Positions 17,140-25,175 of a stretch of 64,000 bases of DNA are shown here, one piece after another. Made by a program: the position numbers and the translations under genes. The stretch is from ZC4RG36 sp964652205. GTDB lineage: Bacteria; Chloroflexota; Anaerolineae; Aggregatilineales; Phototrophicaceae. Position 1 is the first letter of the stretch. The number at the start of each line of letters is the position of its first letter. The notes beneath the pieces are model-generated. The model made no database searches. It saw nothing but the letters and a program-made list of their open reading frames with translations, and was not told the DNA's origin. The stretch is from the NCBI GenBank assembly GCA_964652205.1, contig CAZZAO010000001.1, forward strand, positions 1-64,000, written 5' to 3'.

Positions 17140-18234
17140 TTAGACTGATTCGTAGACGGCCCGGACGATCCGGGCTGTTCGCATCCAGGTGAACGTTTGC
17201 GCGCGCTCTAACCCCGCCGCGCGCATCGACTCGCGCCATGCCGTGTCGGTCAGCGCCTGTTCCATCGCGGCGGCAATGGCGTCGGCGTCGTCGGGATCGA
17301 CCTGCCGACCGACGCTGCCGACGACTTCGGGCAGTGAGCCGCGATTGCTGACGATGGGGACCGTGCCGCAGGCCATCGCTTCCAGCGCAGGCAGGCCGAA
17401 GCCCTCATAAAACGATGGCGTGACCAGCGCGCAGGCGCTATTGTACAGCGCAGGGAGCCATGTTTGCGAGACCTTCTCGCGCCACAGGATTCGCTCGGAG
17501 AGCCGCAGCGCCTCGATCTGCGCCATCGTCTCGTCGAACAGCCAGCCGCGCGACCCGGCCAGCACCAGCGGCGGCGCGTCCGGCAGCCGCGCGATCAGCC
17601 GCCGATAGGCCTCGAGCAGGCCGCCGATGTTCTTGCGCGGCTCGAACGTGCCGACGAACAGGAAGTAATTCGGCGGCAGACTCAATTCGCGCCGCATTGC
17701 CTCGATAGCGTCTGCCGGGAGCGGCTGAAAGCTCTCGTCGACGCCGAGCATGTGGACGGTGATCTTCGCCGCCGGGACGCCGAGCAGCGCGACGATGTCG
17801 GCTCTGGTCGCCTCGCTGTCGGCGAGGATGTGGTCGGCCTGTCGGACGGCGCGCTCAATCTGACCGTTGTAGTAGCGGCGGCTTTCGTCGGTCAGGAACT
17901 GCGGGTAGTGCAGAAAGGTCAGGTCGTGGACGGTGATGATGTGTTTGCGCGCGCCATGCAGCGGCGGGATGAAGTCGGGGCTGTGCAGCACGTCGAGCCG
18001 GAAGCGCGCCAGTTCGACCGACAGCGCCAGCCGTTCGAGCCGGTGATGCGGCGGCGTCCACAGCGGCGCGGCGTGAAAGCGGGTCGTCAGCGGCTCGCGC
18101 GCCTTGCGGCTGTGAAAGACCGTGTAGTCGTTGGCGTGGTCGAGGGCTTCGAGCGCCGTGATGACGCGGCGGATGTAAGTGCTGATTCCCCCGGCGCGAT
18201 AGTGGGTGAGGCGTGCGTCAATCCCGATCTTCAT
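17140..18234 (-). CDS. Glycosyltransferase family 4 (mannosyltransferase-like)
   Basis: The 364-residue protein begins MKIGIDARLTHYRAGGISTY, with the GGI loop of WbaZ/mannosyltransferase-type GT4 enzymes. It continues with ITVHDLTFLHYPQF and has the donor-site signature FVGTFEPRKNIGGLLEAY and VTPSFYEGFGLPALEAMACG. It probably extends a surface polysaccharide or glycolipid at the inner membrane face. It is the first gene of the three-gene operon. A promoter -10 box sits only 7 bases before the ATG, which suggests a leaderless transcript. Confidence 0.88.
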   Translation of the reverse strand: MKIGIDARLTHYRAGGISTYIRRVITALEALDHANDYTVFHSRKAREPLTTRFHAAPLWTPPHHRLERLALSVELARFRLDVLHSPDFIPPLHGARKHIITVHDLTFLHYPQFLTDESRRYYNGQIERAVRQADHILADSEATRADIVALLGVPAAKITVHMLGVDESFQPLPADAIEAMRRELSLPPNYFLFVGTFEPRKNIGGLLEAYRRLIARLPDAPPLVLAGSRGWLFDETMAQIEALRLSERILWREKVSQTWLPALYNSACALVTPSFYEGFGLPALEAMACGTVPIVSNRGSLPEVVGSVGRQVDPDDADAIAAAMEQALTDTAWRESMRAAGLERAQTFTWMRTARIVRAVYESV

Positions 18235-18241
18235 GCGCGCG

Positions 18242-18271
18242 AGTATAACGATGGCGGACGGGACAGGCCAA
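18242..18271 (-). promoter_or_regulatory. Putative leaderless promoter of the glycosyltransferase operon
   Basis: On the minus strand TTGGCC (18271-18266), 18 bases, TATACT (18247-18242), then 7 bases to the ATG. Transcription would start at or next to the start codon, and no ribosome site is visible. Confidence 0.5.
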
Positions 18272-18309
18272 CATCAAACAAGTTGTAACTATGTCATTTT
18301 AGGAAACAA

Positions 18310-18651
18310 TTACATCTGTTTCGATTGCTGCGAGAGGTTAAGCAACCGGGCGCGTAAAGGGTCGTCCTGCGGCGTATTAGCTTCGTATTCACGACGGGCC
18401 TGTTCGGCAAGGTGGCGCTGCTGCTTCACATACGAATCGACTTCATGGCGCTGCTGAAGGTAGTAACCCACAACCAGATAAACGTCTGATAGATTAAGCG
18501 CAGGATAGTGATGGACAATTTCTTCAGGTGATGCGCCCTGATTAAAATCGACAATCAGTGTTTGCAGCGTGACGCGAGTTTGACCGATACGAATAACGCC
18601 GCCTTCGTCGGTTCTCAAAGGAACATCTACGCCGATTGGGGGAGAGATCAT
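18310..18651 (-). CDS. DUF433 (VapB-type antitoxin-like) protein
   Basis: A 113-residue protein with the DUF433 pattern: VIRIGQTRVTLQTLIVDFNQGASPEEI followed by YPALNLSDVYLVVGYYLQ, a winged-helix-like DNA-binding unit. DUF433 proteins are usually antitoxins encoded just before a DUF5615 PIN-like toxin. Here no toxin gene follows: 75 bases separate its stop from the glycosyltransferase start. The C-terminal third is polar and helical. It may be an orphan antitoxin or a regulator. The spacing to the downstream operon leaves no room for a lost partner. Confidence 0.75.
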   Translation of the reverse strand: MISPPIGVDVPLRTDEGGVIRIGQTRVTLQTLIVDFNQGASPEEIVHHYPALNLSDVYLVVGYYLQQRHEVDSYVKQQRHLAEQARREYEANTPQDDPLRARLLNLSQQSKQM

Positions 18652-18769
18652 TCAAATTACCTCACGCTATCGAGTCGCTTCAGTATAAACGAGGAAGCCG
18701 ATAAAGTTGATATCAGATGATTGTTTTAAAATAGACGGACGTAAATCCTGTTGGCCTCGGAGCGATTGA

Positions 18770-19219
18770 ATGGCGTGCTACTTCATGAAATACTGGATCT
18801 ATCACACAGTCGAGCCGCAGCTTGGCTCCAGAATGGTGTACTCGGCCAGTGTGCAGTATCGGCGCATCGACATTGGGGACGTCATCTGGTTTGTGACTCT
18901 CGTGCCGAAGATCGAGCATCTGCTGCTGTTTGCGCGGCTGCGCGTCGATTGGCTCGGCACGCGCGAGGACGCCGCGCAGCGCCTGAGCCGACCTTCCACG
19001 GATTTATGGGACGCGCCGATTTACGCCATGACGCCGCCGGAGCAGGCTGAGACGTTCCGACTGGTCGATCTTGACGATCAGGCGGGCCGCCTTCGCTTTA
19101 ACAGCGCTGCGGGCAGGCGCAGTCTGCCCCGCTTCAACCGCGCGCAGGCGCTCCAGACGATGCGCGAACTCACGCCGGAGACGAACGCTATGCTTGAGGC
19201 GATCTGGTCTGGGTGTTGA
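18770..19219 (+). CDS. Conserved hypothetical protein, PUA/EVE-like feel
   Basis: I do not recognise this 149-residue protein. The pattern YWIYHTV...RRIDIGDVIWFVTL...LLLFARLRVDWLG, a small beta-rich start with an aromatic cage-like line-up and a 'GDVIWF' turn, recalls EVE/PUA-type folds that read modified bases, but the match is weak. The C-terminal half is helical and charged. The start ATG at 18770 has GGAG at 18759-18762 with a 7-base spacer. It stands alone between a minus-strand DUF433 gene and a TMEM175-like gene. Confidence 0.6.
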   Translation: MACYFMKYWIYHTVEPQLGSRMVYSASVQYRRIDIGDVIWFVTLVPKIEHLLLFARLRVDWLGTREDAAQRLSRPSTDLWDAPIYAMTPPEQAETFRLVDLDDQAGRLRFNSAAGRRSLPRFNRAQALQTMRELTPETNAMLEAIWSGC

Positions 19220-19348
19220 GAGTCAGGGGATGCGATCCGCTGTTTCCCTGTTTGAGGCTGGCCGACTGTAATTCCGCCAAAAGTCGCCTTTTCTCCCGCG
19301 CGGATTCCCACTACACTAAGCCTGCACGCGATGGGAGAGCAGGCGCGA

Positions 19349-19999
19349 ATGAGCGATAACCCGACCGATTCTGAACTGAAACGCGCGGCCTCGTCGATCA
19401 CGACCGGGCGCATCGAGGCGCTGACCGACGGCGTCTTTGCCATCGTCATGACGATTCTGGTCTTTGGCATCCAGATTCCCGGCGCGGAGCTGGTCGGCAG
19501 GATTCATCTGCTGCCAGCGCTGGCGACGCTGGTTCCCAACCTGATCGGCTACGTCATCACCTTCATCATCATCGGTGTGCTGTGGGTCGGTCATCACAAC
19601 CAGTTCTTCTACATCCGCCGCGCCGACCGGACGCTGTTATGGATTAACATCCTGTTTTTCATGGTCGTGGCGCTGCTGCCGTTTTCTGCCGGGCTGTTCT
19701 CGCACTATGGCCGCGATCCGGTCGCTATCGTCGTCTACAACGTCAACCTGATCCTGTCGAGCCTGCTGCTCTACGCGCACTGGGCTTACGCCACGCGCGA
19801 TAGTCACCTGCTCAACCATCCGATTGAGGCTCATGTCCGCGCCATCGTCAACCGGCGCATCCTGACGCCGCTCGTGTTCTACCTGCTGGCGATCCTCGTG
19901 TCATTCGTCGCCGTCGAAGTGAGCATCGCCATCAACGTCCTCGTGCCGATTGTCTGGGCCTTCCCCAGTTCCATCGACCACATCTTTCGCCGGGGATAA
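19349..19999 (+). CDS. TMEM175/DUF1211 family potassium channel-like protein
   Basis: The family forms potassium-permeable membrane channels. The signature RIEALTDGVFAIVMTI near residue 22 corresponds to the RxxxFSD motif of the first helix; here the F is replaced by L and S by T. Six hydrophobic segments span the 216 residues, as in bacterial members. ATG at 19349 is preferred: the ATG at 19331 is followed directly by the GGGAGAG that would serve as ribosome site. It is monocistronic. Followed by repeat-rich DNA. Confidence 0.82.
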   Translation: MSDNPTDSELKRAASSITTGRIEALTDGVFAIVMTILVFGIQIPGAELVGRIHLLPALATLVPNLIGYVITFIIIGVLWVGHHNQFFYIRRADRTLLWINILFFMVVALLPFSAGLFSHYGRDPVAIVVYNVNLILSSLLLYAHWAYATRDSHLLNHPIEAHVRAIVNRRILTPLVFYLLAILVSFVAVEVSIAINVLVPIVWAFPSSIDHIFRRG

Positions 20000-20060
20000 G
20001 GGGCCGCCGGGTATGATGACGGTTTTGCAAATAAAAACAGGCTCCTGTTTCTGCGGTTTT

Positions 20061-20113
20061 AGCTGGCTTCAGCCAGCTTCAGTTGACTTGCCGGAGGGCT
20101 TTTAGCCTCCGGC
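20061..20113. repeat. Composite palindromic intergenic repeat, copy 2
   Basis: AGCTGGCT-TC-AGCCAGCT (20061-20078) is followed by GCCGGAGGGCT/AGCCTCCGGC (20090-20113, one bulged G). The layout is that of the repeat at 2839-2896: a first hairpin around GGCTT, a short linker, and a second, stronger hairpin. It lies between two convergent genes and may terminate both. Confidence 0.7.
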
Positions 20114-20360
20114 ATCCGTCCCGACAAAAACCGTCTCTCTTTCTCCCCTCTCCCACCGGGAGACGAAGTGGTTATGGCCTCGCTCGTGCCGCGAAGCGGC
20201 ATCTCGACCCGCAGGGCGAGCGGGCCTAACCAGGGGCCGGGGGTGAGGGCGCGGGGGTAAGGGCGAAATGGCATCCTGTCCCGGCAAAAACCGCCTCTCT
20301 TTCTCCCCTCTCCCGCCGGGAGAGGGGCCGGGGGTGAGGGCGCGGGGGTGAGGGCGGGTT
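20114..20360. repeat. Tandem GC-rich dispersed repeat
   Basis: Two copies of one unit: GTCCCGACAAAAACCGTCTC starting at 20118 and GTCCCGGCAAAAACCGCCTC starting at 20278. Each continues with CTTTCTCCCCTCTCCC, a CCGGGAG arm and a GGGGGTGAGGGCGCGGGGGT tail. The first copy holds an extra insert of about 60 bases (20163-20225), including GCCGCGAAGCGGC. No coding potential. Related words occur elsewhere in the window. Confidence 0.75.
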
Positions 20361-20361
20361 C

Positions 20362-21153
20362 TTACAGCCACCTCGCCACAAGCGCATCGAGCGAGCCATC
20401 GGCGATCATCGTCGCCAGCGTCGAGTTGAGCGCGTCCCAGACTGCGCCCCGGTCGACGCGGACGGCAATCGCGTAGTTGGCGTCGGTGACATAGTGAAAT
20501 TGTGCCGCCCAGGTCGGGTGCGCGCGCAGATACAGCCGCGCGCTGATGGCATCCGCTAACGCCGCGTCCGCCTGACCGAGCCGCGCCGCGTCCAGAGCAT
20601 CGGTTGTCAGCTCATACGGCCTGCGCTCGAACGGCAGTACGCGGCGCAGCCAGCGGCGCGTCTCGGCGTCGGCATTCGAGCCAAACTCGAAGGCGACTGA
20701 ATGGCCGGGCATGGCGCTCATCCCGCTGTAGAGACTGTCCGCCGCGCTGACCAGCACCAGCCCGGCATTGAAATACGGCAGCGTATACATGACGTCGTTC
20801 GTCCGCGTCGTATCGACCAGCACCGCCGAGATCAGCGCGTCAACCTGATCGGTCTTGAGCGCGTCGTACAGGCCGTCGAAGCCGAAGCTGACGAATGTCA
20901 CCGGCACGCCGAGCCGCTGGCCGAGCGCGCGGGCGAGGTCGATATCGAGGCCGCTCAGGCGCGCGCCGCTGGCGACAGCGAACGGCGGATTGCTCGGATC
21001 GACGCCGACGCGCAGCGCGCCGGTCGGGAAGATCGGCGGCGTTCCCGGCTGTCCCGGCAGCGGCCCGCGCAAGCGCCACAGCCCGACCGCTGCCGCCGCG
21101 ACCAGCGCCGCTGCCAGCGCGATCAGCGCGAGGCGACGGGCGCGGGGAGCCAT
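20362..21153 (-). CDS. Extracellular solute-binding protein family 3
   Basis: A periplasmic-type amino acid receptor of about 263 residues. An N-terminal signal anchor (LALIALAAALVAAAAVGLW) is followed by a proline-rich linker and GALRVGVDPSNPPFAVA. LSGLDIDLARALGQRLGV and FDGLYDALKTDQVDALISA are the standard family 3 segments. No lipobox is seen, so it may stay tethered by its signal helix. The start at 21153 overlaps the upstream hydrolase gene by 31 bases. No ABC permease or ATPase is adjacent, so it may serve a distant transporter or a signalling role. Confidence 0.85.
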   Translation of the reverse strand: MAPRARRLALIALAAALVAAAAVGLWRLRGPLPGQPGTPPIFPTGALRVGVDPSNPPFAVASGARLSGLDIDLARALGQRLGVPVTFVSFGFDGLYDALKTDQVDALISAVLVDTTRTNDVMYTLPYFNAGLVLVSAADSLYSGMSAMPGHSVAFEFGSNADAETRRWLRRVLPFERRPYELTTDALDAARLGQADAALADAISARLYLRAHPTWAAQFHYVTDANYAIAVRVDRGAVWDALNSTLATMIADGSLDALVARWL

Positions 21154-22313
21154 AACTGTTGATCCTGCTGCCAGCCGCGCGCGAACGCCTGCACCGCGTA
21201 GTAGATCGGTTTCGGCTGGAACGGCACGGTCACGAGCGTGAAATAGTCGGGATAGTTGAGCGTATCGGTCGGGAAGCGGAAGGCCCACAGGCACATCTTT
21301 TGCAGCCACGGCCAGTGAGTGTCGGCCCACTGGTAGGCAGCGAGGGTGTACTCGATCCGCTGCGCGGGCGTGACGGCCAGCGTCCAGCGCGGGCTGTCGT
21401 TCCAGCCAGTTTCGGTGATCGTGATCGGCGTGCTGCCGAGTCCGTACTGCGCCATCAGGTTATGCAGCAGTTCGACGCGGCGAAAGTTGAGCTTATCCGG
21501 CGCGGGCGGGTCATCCGGCGGCGCTTGAAAACCATAGGTGTGCGCGGCCAGCGCGTCGAAGCTGCCCGCCATGCCGTCTCTGAGCAGCGCTTCAAGATAG
21601 AGCAGGTCGTCGAGGCCGTTCGGGCTGCCGGGCGGCTCCAGCGTCGGCGCGAGCGGCGCGGCAAGGATAATCACCTGCGGATTAGCCTGATGCGCCTTCG
21701 CATAGACTGCTCGGAGCAGCGCGACGTAAGCCGCCGGATCAACCTGCCGGTAGCCCCACTCGAAGGCGCTGTTTGGCTCGTTCCAGATGATGATCTGGTC
21801 GATGACTCCGGCGTAGCGCGCCGCAAACTGCGCGACGAAATCGCCGAAGGCCGCATACGATTCTGGCGGCAGCGTGTTGAGCGTGCTGAACTGCGGGTCG
21901 AGGTCGGCGCGCGCCCAGTCTGGCGAGAAGCCCATCCGCGCGATGATATGCAGCCCCTGATTCTGCGCCTGTCGCACGATCCGATCCGCCGATCCCCAGT
22001 CGTACTGGTCGCGGCGGCTCTCGATATAGGCCCACGGGAAGAACTCGACAATTGTCCCCGCGCCCATCTCGCGCACCAGTTGCAGCGACTTCTGAATTTT
22101 CCACTCGTCCACTTCGTCGATCAGGCGGGTGTGGACGCAGACTTCCGGGTGCAGCGTCTCGACGGTTTGCGGCGGGCCGAGCGGCGCGCGCGGCGGAGCA
22201 GGGGCGATGGCGCTCAGGATGACACCGGCGATCATGGCGCGGACGCCCCAGCGCCAGTGTCGCCGGAACCCGCGCGCGCGGCGGAGAAGTAGACTTCGCA
22301 TGGGCGCAATCAT
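21123..22313 (-). CDS. Secreted clan GH-A glycoside hydrolase
   Basis: A (beta/alpha)8-barrel hydrolase of about 396 residues. IIIWNEPNSAFEW near residue 173 carries the acid/base glutamate, and ITITETGWND near residue 300 carries the nucleophile, a GH-A (GH5/GH39-like) pair. The N-terminal arginine-rich stretch and hydrophobic segment (MIAGVILSAIAPAP) suggest export with an uncleaved or late signal. ATG at 22313 (or 22301) is the likely native start. A longer frame from 22367 runs in frame through the end of a MITE that now lies 11 bases upstream. The family is clear; the substrate is not. Confidence 0.8.
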   Translation of the reverse strand: MIAPMRSLLLRRARGFRRHWRWGVRAMIAGVILSAIAPAPPRAPLGPPQTVETLHPEVCVHTRLIDEVDEWKIQKSLQLVREMGAGTIVEFFPWAYIESRRDQYDWGSADRIVRQAQNQGLHIIARMGFSPDWARADLDPQFSTLNTLPPESYAAFGDFVAQFAARYAGVIDQIIIWNEPNSAFEWGYRQVDPAAYVALLRAVYAKAHQANPQVIILAAPLAPTLEPPGSPNGLDDLLYLEALLRDGMAGSFDALAAHTYGFQAPPDDPPAPDKLNFRRVELLHNLMAQYGLGSTPITITETGWNDSPRWTLAVTPAQRIEYTLAAYQWADTHWPWLQKMCLWAFRFPTDTLNYPDYFTLVTVPFQPKPIYYAVQAFARGWQQDQQLWLPAPVASR

Positions 22314-22323
22314 ACCGCAGGCC

Positions 22324-22476
22324 AGGGCAAACGCATCAAATTTGATCGGAGTTTCAAGAAAGCTCATATCGGTTTATCCAGGGTCAACGGTAACGTAGGG
22401 GCGACCCGCCGGGTCGCCCCTACAAACCCTCATGACCTTTTATAGCCTGAGCTGCGATTTTGACGCGATTACCCTG
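22324..22476 (-). mobile_element. 153-bp MITE, copy 2 (inverted)
   Basis: The inverted copy of the element at 3729-3881, the same length and differing at only a few positions. It is flanked by an 11-bp direct repeat TACCGCAGGCC (22313-22323 and 22477-22487), the target-site duplication. The inner 29-base palindrome is at 22395-22423. In both copies the left end has one C outside the inverted repeat, so the ends are defined to the base. It lies immediately upstream of the GH-A hydrolase start. Confidence 0.88.
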
Positions 22477-22847
22477 TACCGCAGGCCGCAACAGTTGCGC
22501 GAACCCGCCGTGACTGCTTACAATCTGCGCGTTCTGTCGCTGGCTCAACGCTGTCCGGTTGCCGGGATACGGGTTATCTGTCCATCCGATGCTCAAAGTG
22601 CCGGGCTGCGAGAATTTATCGAAAACCTGCTCCAGCAGGCTCGTTGAGCCTGGCGTTACGCTCAAGGCGTCGAAAAGACCAGTGTTGCCCTGTTTGTTTA
22701 CCTGATGCGCTTCGTTTACGGGCTGGCTTCAGCTAGCTTTCAATAAATTTTGACTCGTAGTCCGTGGCTTTGAGCTGCGGTCGGCAGGGCGGCAAACGCT
22801 CATCACGACCAATCGAATTGTTTTGACTCAATCACGGAAGGACCTTG
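22477..22847. other. Intergenic region with hairpins, no supported gene
   Basis: A 371-base stretch. A frame running out of the MITE to 22647 encodes no recognisable protein. CAGGCTC-GTT-GAGCCTG (22636-22652) is a 7-bp hairpin. A degenerate copy of the two-hairpin repeat (GGCTGGCTTCAGCTAGC and GTCCGTGGCTTTGAGCTGC) lies at 22721-22785. A GGAAGGA ribosome site for the next gene is at 22836-22842. Confidence 0.55.
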
Positions 22848-23879
22848 ATGACCTTTGACATTGAGCAACCGGGCGTGCTGGCTGACTATCTGCGCCAGCA
22901 CGGCCACATTGATGCCGATGAGCAGCCCGACGTGCGGCCTTTGAGCGGCGGCGTCTCCAACCGCACCGTCTGGGTCGGTCGCGCCAGCGGTGAGGCGTGG
23001 GTCGTCAAGCAGGCGCTCGATAAGCTGCGCGTTCAGGTCGATTGGTTCAGCAGCCCTCAGCGGATTCACCGCGAGGCGCTCGGCCTGCGCTGGCTGGCTG
23101 ACCTTGCGCCTGAAGGGACGATTCCCGCGCCGGTTTTCGAGGATCACGAGGCCCATCTGCTGGCGATGCAGGCCATTCCGCAGCCGCACGATAACTGGAA
23201 AACGCTGCTGCTGGCGGGGCAGGTTGATCCCGGCCATGTCCGGCAGTTCGCCGTCCTGCTCGGCACAATTCATCGTCGCGCCCACCAGCGCCGCGCTGAG
23301 GTCGCGCCGGTCTTTGACGACCGCGCCTTCTTCGAGTCGCTCCGTCTGGAGCCATATTACGCCTACAGCGCCGGACAGGTTCCGGCGGCTTCATCCTTCC
23401 TCAGTCGGCTGATTGAAGAAACCCGCGCGACCCGGCTTTCGGTCGTCCATGGCGACTACAGCCCGAAGAACGTGCTGGTTCGTGACGGCCAACTGATTCT
23501 GCTCGATTTCGAGGTCATTCACTGGGGCGACCCGGCTTTCGACCTCGGTTTCTCGCTGGCTCATCTCTTAAGTAAGGCCCATCATGTCATGCCTCAGCGG
23601 CAGCTTTTCCTCGATGCGGCGGCGGCTTACTGGTACGGTTACGCGGAAACGCTCGGCGATGTCCCCTGGCGGATCGCGCTCGAACCGCGCGCCGTCCGCC
23701 AGACGCTCGGCTGCCTGATGGCCCGCGTCGCCGGGCGCTCGCAGCTCGAATACCTGAGCGCCGACGAGAAACGCCGCCAGCGCGATATTGTACTTGACCT
23801 GATGACCGCGCCGCCGCCGACTGTGGCCGCGTTGGTCGACAACTTCAGCGAAAGGCTCAACACCTATGGCGACGATTGA
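22848..23879 (+). CDS. APH-fold kinase resembling methylthioribose kinase
   Basis: A 343-residue phosphotransferase of the aminoglycoside/choline kinase fold. LSGGVSNRTVWV (about 32-43) is the nucleotide loop, WVVKQALDKLRVQVDWF (51-67) holds the ATP lysine and resembles the VKQALPYVR segment of MtnK. HGDYSPKNVLV (201-211) is the catalytic loop and DFE (220-222) the metal site. It should phosphorylate a small hydroxylated metabolite; antibiotic resistance is unlikely given the MtnK-like features. ATG at 22848 follows GGAAGGA, better than the TTG at 22845. Its last 14 bases overlap the enolase-like gene, so the two products are made together. Confidence 0.8.
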   Translation: MTFDIEQPGVLADYLRQHGHIDADEQPDVRPLSGGVSNRTVWVGRASGEAWVVKQALDKLRVQVDWFSSPQRIHREALGLRWLADLAPEGTIPAPVFEDHEAHLLAMQAIPQPHDNWKTLLLAGQVDPGHVRQFAVLLGTIHRRAHQRRAEVAPVFDDRAFFESLRLEPYYAYSAGQVPAASSFLSRLIEETRATRLSVVHGDYSPKNVLVRDGQLILLDFEVIHWGDPAFDLGFSLAHLLSKAHHVMPQRQLFLDAAAAYWYGYAETLGDVPWRIALEPRAVRQTLGCLMARVAGRSQLEYLSADEKRRQRDIVLDLMTAPPPTVAALVDNFSERLNTYGDD

Positions 23880-25134
23880 GTCGCTTTCGGCGCTCGAAAT
23901 CCTCGACAGCCGCGGACGCCCGACGATCCGCGCGGCCTGCCGCCTGAGCAGCGGCGCGCTCGGCGTGGCCGATGTCCCGTCCGGCGCGTCAACCGGCACG
24001 GCGGAAGCGCTCGAACTGCGCGACGGCGATCCGGGACGCTATCGCGGCCTCGGCTGCCGTAAGGCGGTCGGCCATGTGCGCGGCCTGCTCAATCACGCGC
24101 TGGCGGGCCGGGAGTTCGATCAGGCATCGCTCGACCGCGCCATGATCGACCTCGACGGCACGCCGAATAAAGCCCGCGTCGGCGCAAACGCGATTCTGTC
24201 CGTATCGCTGGCTTTCGCCCGCGCCTGCGCGCTCGAACGGAATATCCCGCTCTACGCCTGTTTCGCCGCGCTGGCTGGCCGTTCAGCCGTGACGCTGCCG
24301 CGCCCGACGATCAATCTGTTCAGCGGCGGCAAACACGCGGGCGGGCAGGTCCCCATTCAGGATGTGCTGGTGGTGGCGATGAGCGCCGCGACGATGGATG
24401 AAGCGCTGGCGATGACCTACGCCGTCTACCAGTCCGCCGCCGACCTGATTAAGCGTAAATACGGGATGCGCGCGCTGACCGCCGACGAAGGCGGACTCGC
24501 GCCCGATTTCAAGTCGGCCAGCCAGATGCTCTCCGATGCCGTCGAAGCGATTGAAGGCGCGGGCTATCAGCCGGGGCGTGAGGTGGCGATTGCCATCGAT
24601 GTCGCTTCGAGCCATTTCTACCGCGACGGGCGCTATCATCTGAGCGCGTCCATGCAGCTCGAAGCGTCTGCCATGATCGACGCCGTCGCCGGATGGGTCG
24701 ATCAATTCCCGATTGTCAGCGTCGAGGATGGTTTATCCGAGGACGACTGGGAATATTGGCCGCTGCTGCGCGAGCGGATCGGCGGCAAGGCGCTCGTCCT
24801 CGGCGATGACCTGCTCTGCACCAACCCGACGCGGATTCGCCGCGCGGTCGAGGCCAACGCCGCCGACGCGCTGCTGCTCAAGGTCAATCAGATCGGTTCG
24901 CTGACCGAGGCGCTCGAAGCCTTCACGCTGGCGCGCGCCGCCAACTGGGCGGTGACGGTCAGCGCGCGCAGCGGCGAAACCGAGGACAACTGGCTCGCCG
25001 ATCTGGCGGTTGGCTGGGGCGGCGACCAGATCAAGATCGGCTCGATCACCCAGTCGGAGCGGCTGGCGAAGTATAATCGCCTGCTGGAAATCGAGGCGAC
25101 GGCGGCTTTCCCGCTCGCCGTGTGGCCCGGCTAG
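23866..25134 (+). CDS. Divergent enolase paralogue with altered catalytic residues
   Basis: The 422-residue protein aligns with enolase (2-phosphoglycerate dehydratase) over its full length: SGASTG loop (39-44), DEGG (E208), metal ligands D245, E287 and D314, base K339 in LLKVNQIGS, and K390. Two active-site residues differ. The histidine of the SHRSGETED motif is alanine here (A367, VSARSGETED), and the acid of QEF is aspartate (D166, IQDVL). These changes would impair the normal reaction, so it may use another phosphorylated hydroxy-acid substrate. It overlaps the upstream kinase gene by 14 bases. Whether a canonical enolase exists elsewhere in the genome is unknown. Confidence 0.8.
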   Translation: MATIESLSALEILDSRGRPTIRAACRLSSGALGVADVPSGASTGTAEALELRDGDPGRYRGLGCRKAVGHVRGLLNHALAGREFDQASLDRAMIDLDGTPNKARVGANAILSVSLAFARACALERNIPLYACFAALAGRSAVTLPRPTINLFSGGKHAGGQVPIQDVLVVAMSAATMDEALAMTYAVYQSAADLIKRKYGMRALTADEGGLAPDFKSASQMLSDAVEAIEGAGYQPGREVAIAIDVASSHFYRDGRYHLSASMQLEASAMIDAVAGWVDQFPIVSVEDGLSEDDWEYWPLLRERIGGKALVLGDDLLCTNPTRIRRAVEANAADALLLKVNQIGSLTEALEAFTLARAANWAVTVSARSGETEDNWLADLAVGWGGDQIKIGSITQSERLAKYNRLLEIEATAAFPLAVWPG

Positions 25135-25175
25135 CTCACCGCTCGCCTGGCGTATCAACTATTGGAGTTCATCCT

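Noticed and set aside
22432..22647. A 71-codon frame starting inside the MITE
   Set aside because: No recognisable domain and its start is mobile DNA; recorded only as intergenic.
22848..23879. Aminoglycoside resistance role for the APH-fold kinase
   Set aside because: MtnK-like segments and coupling to an enolase paralogue indicate a metabolic substrate.
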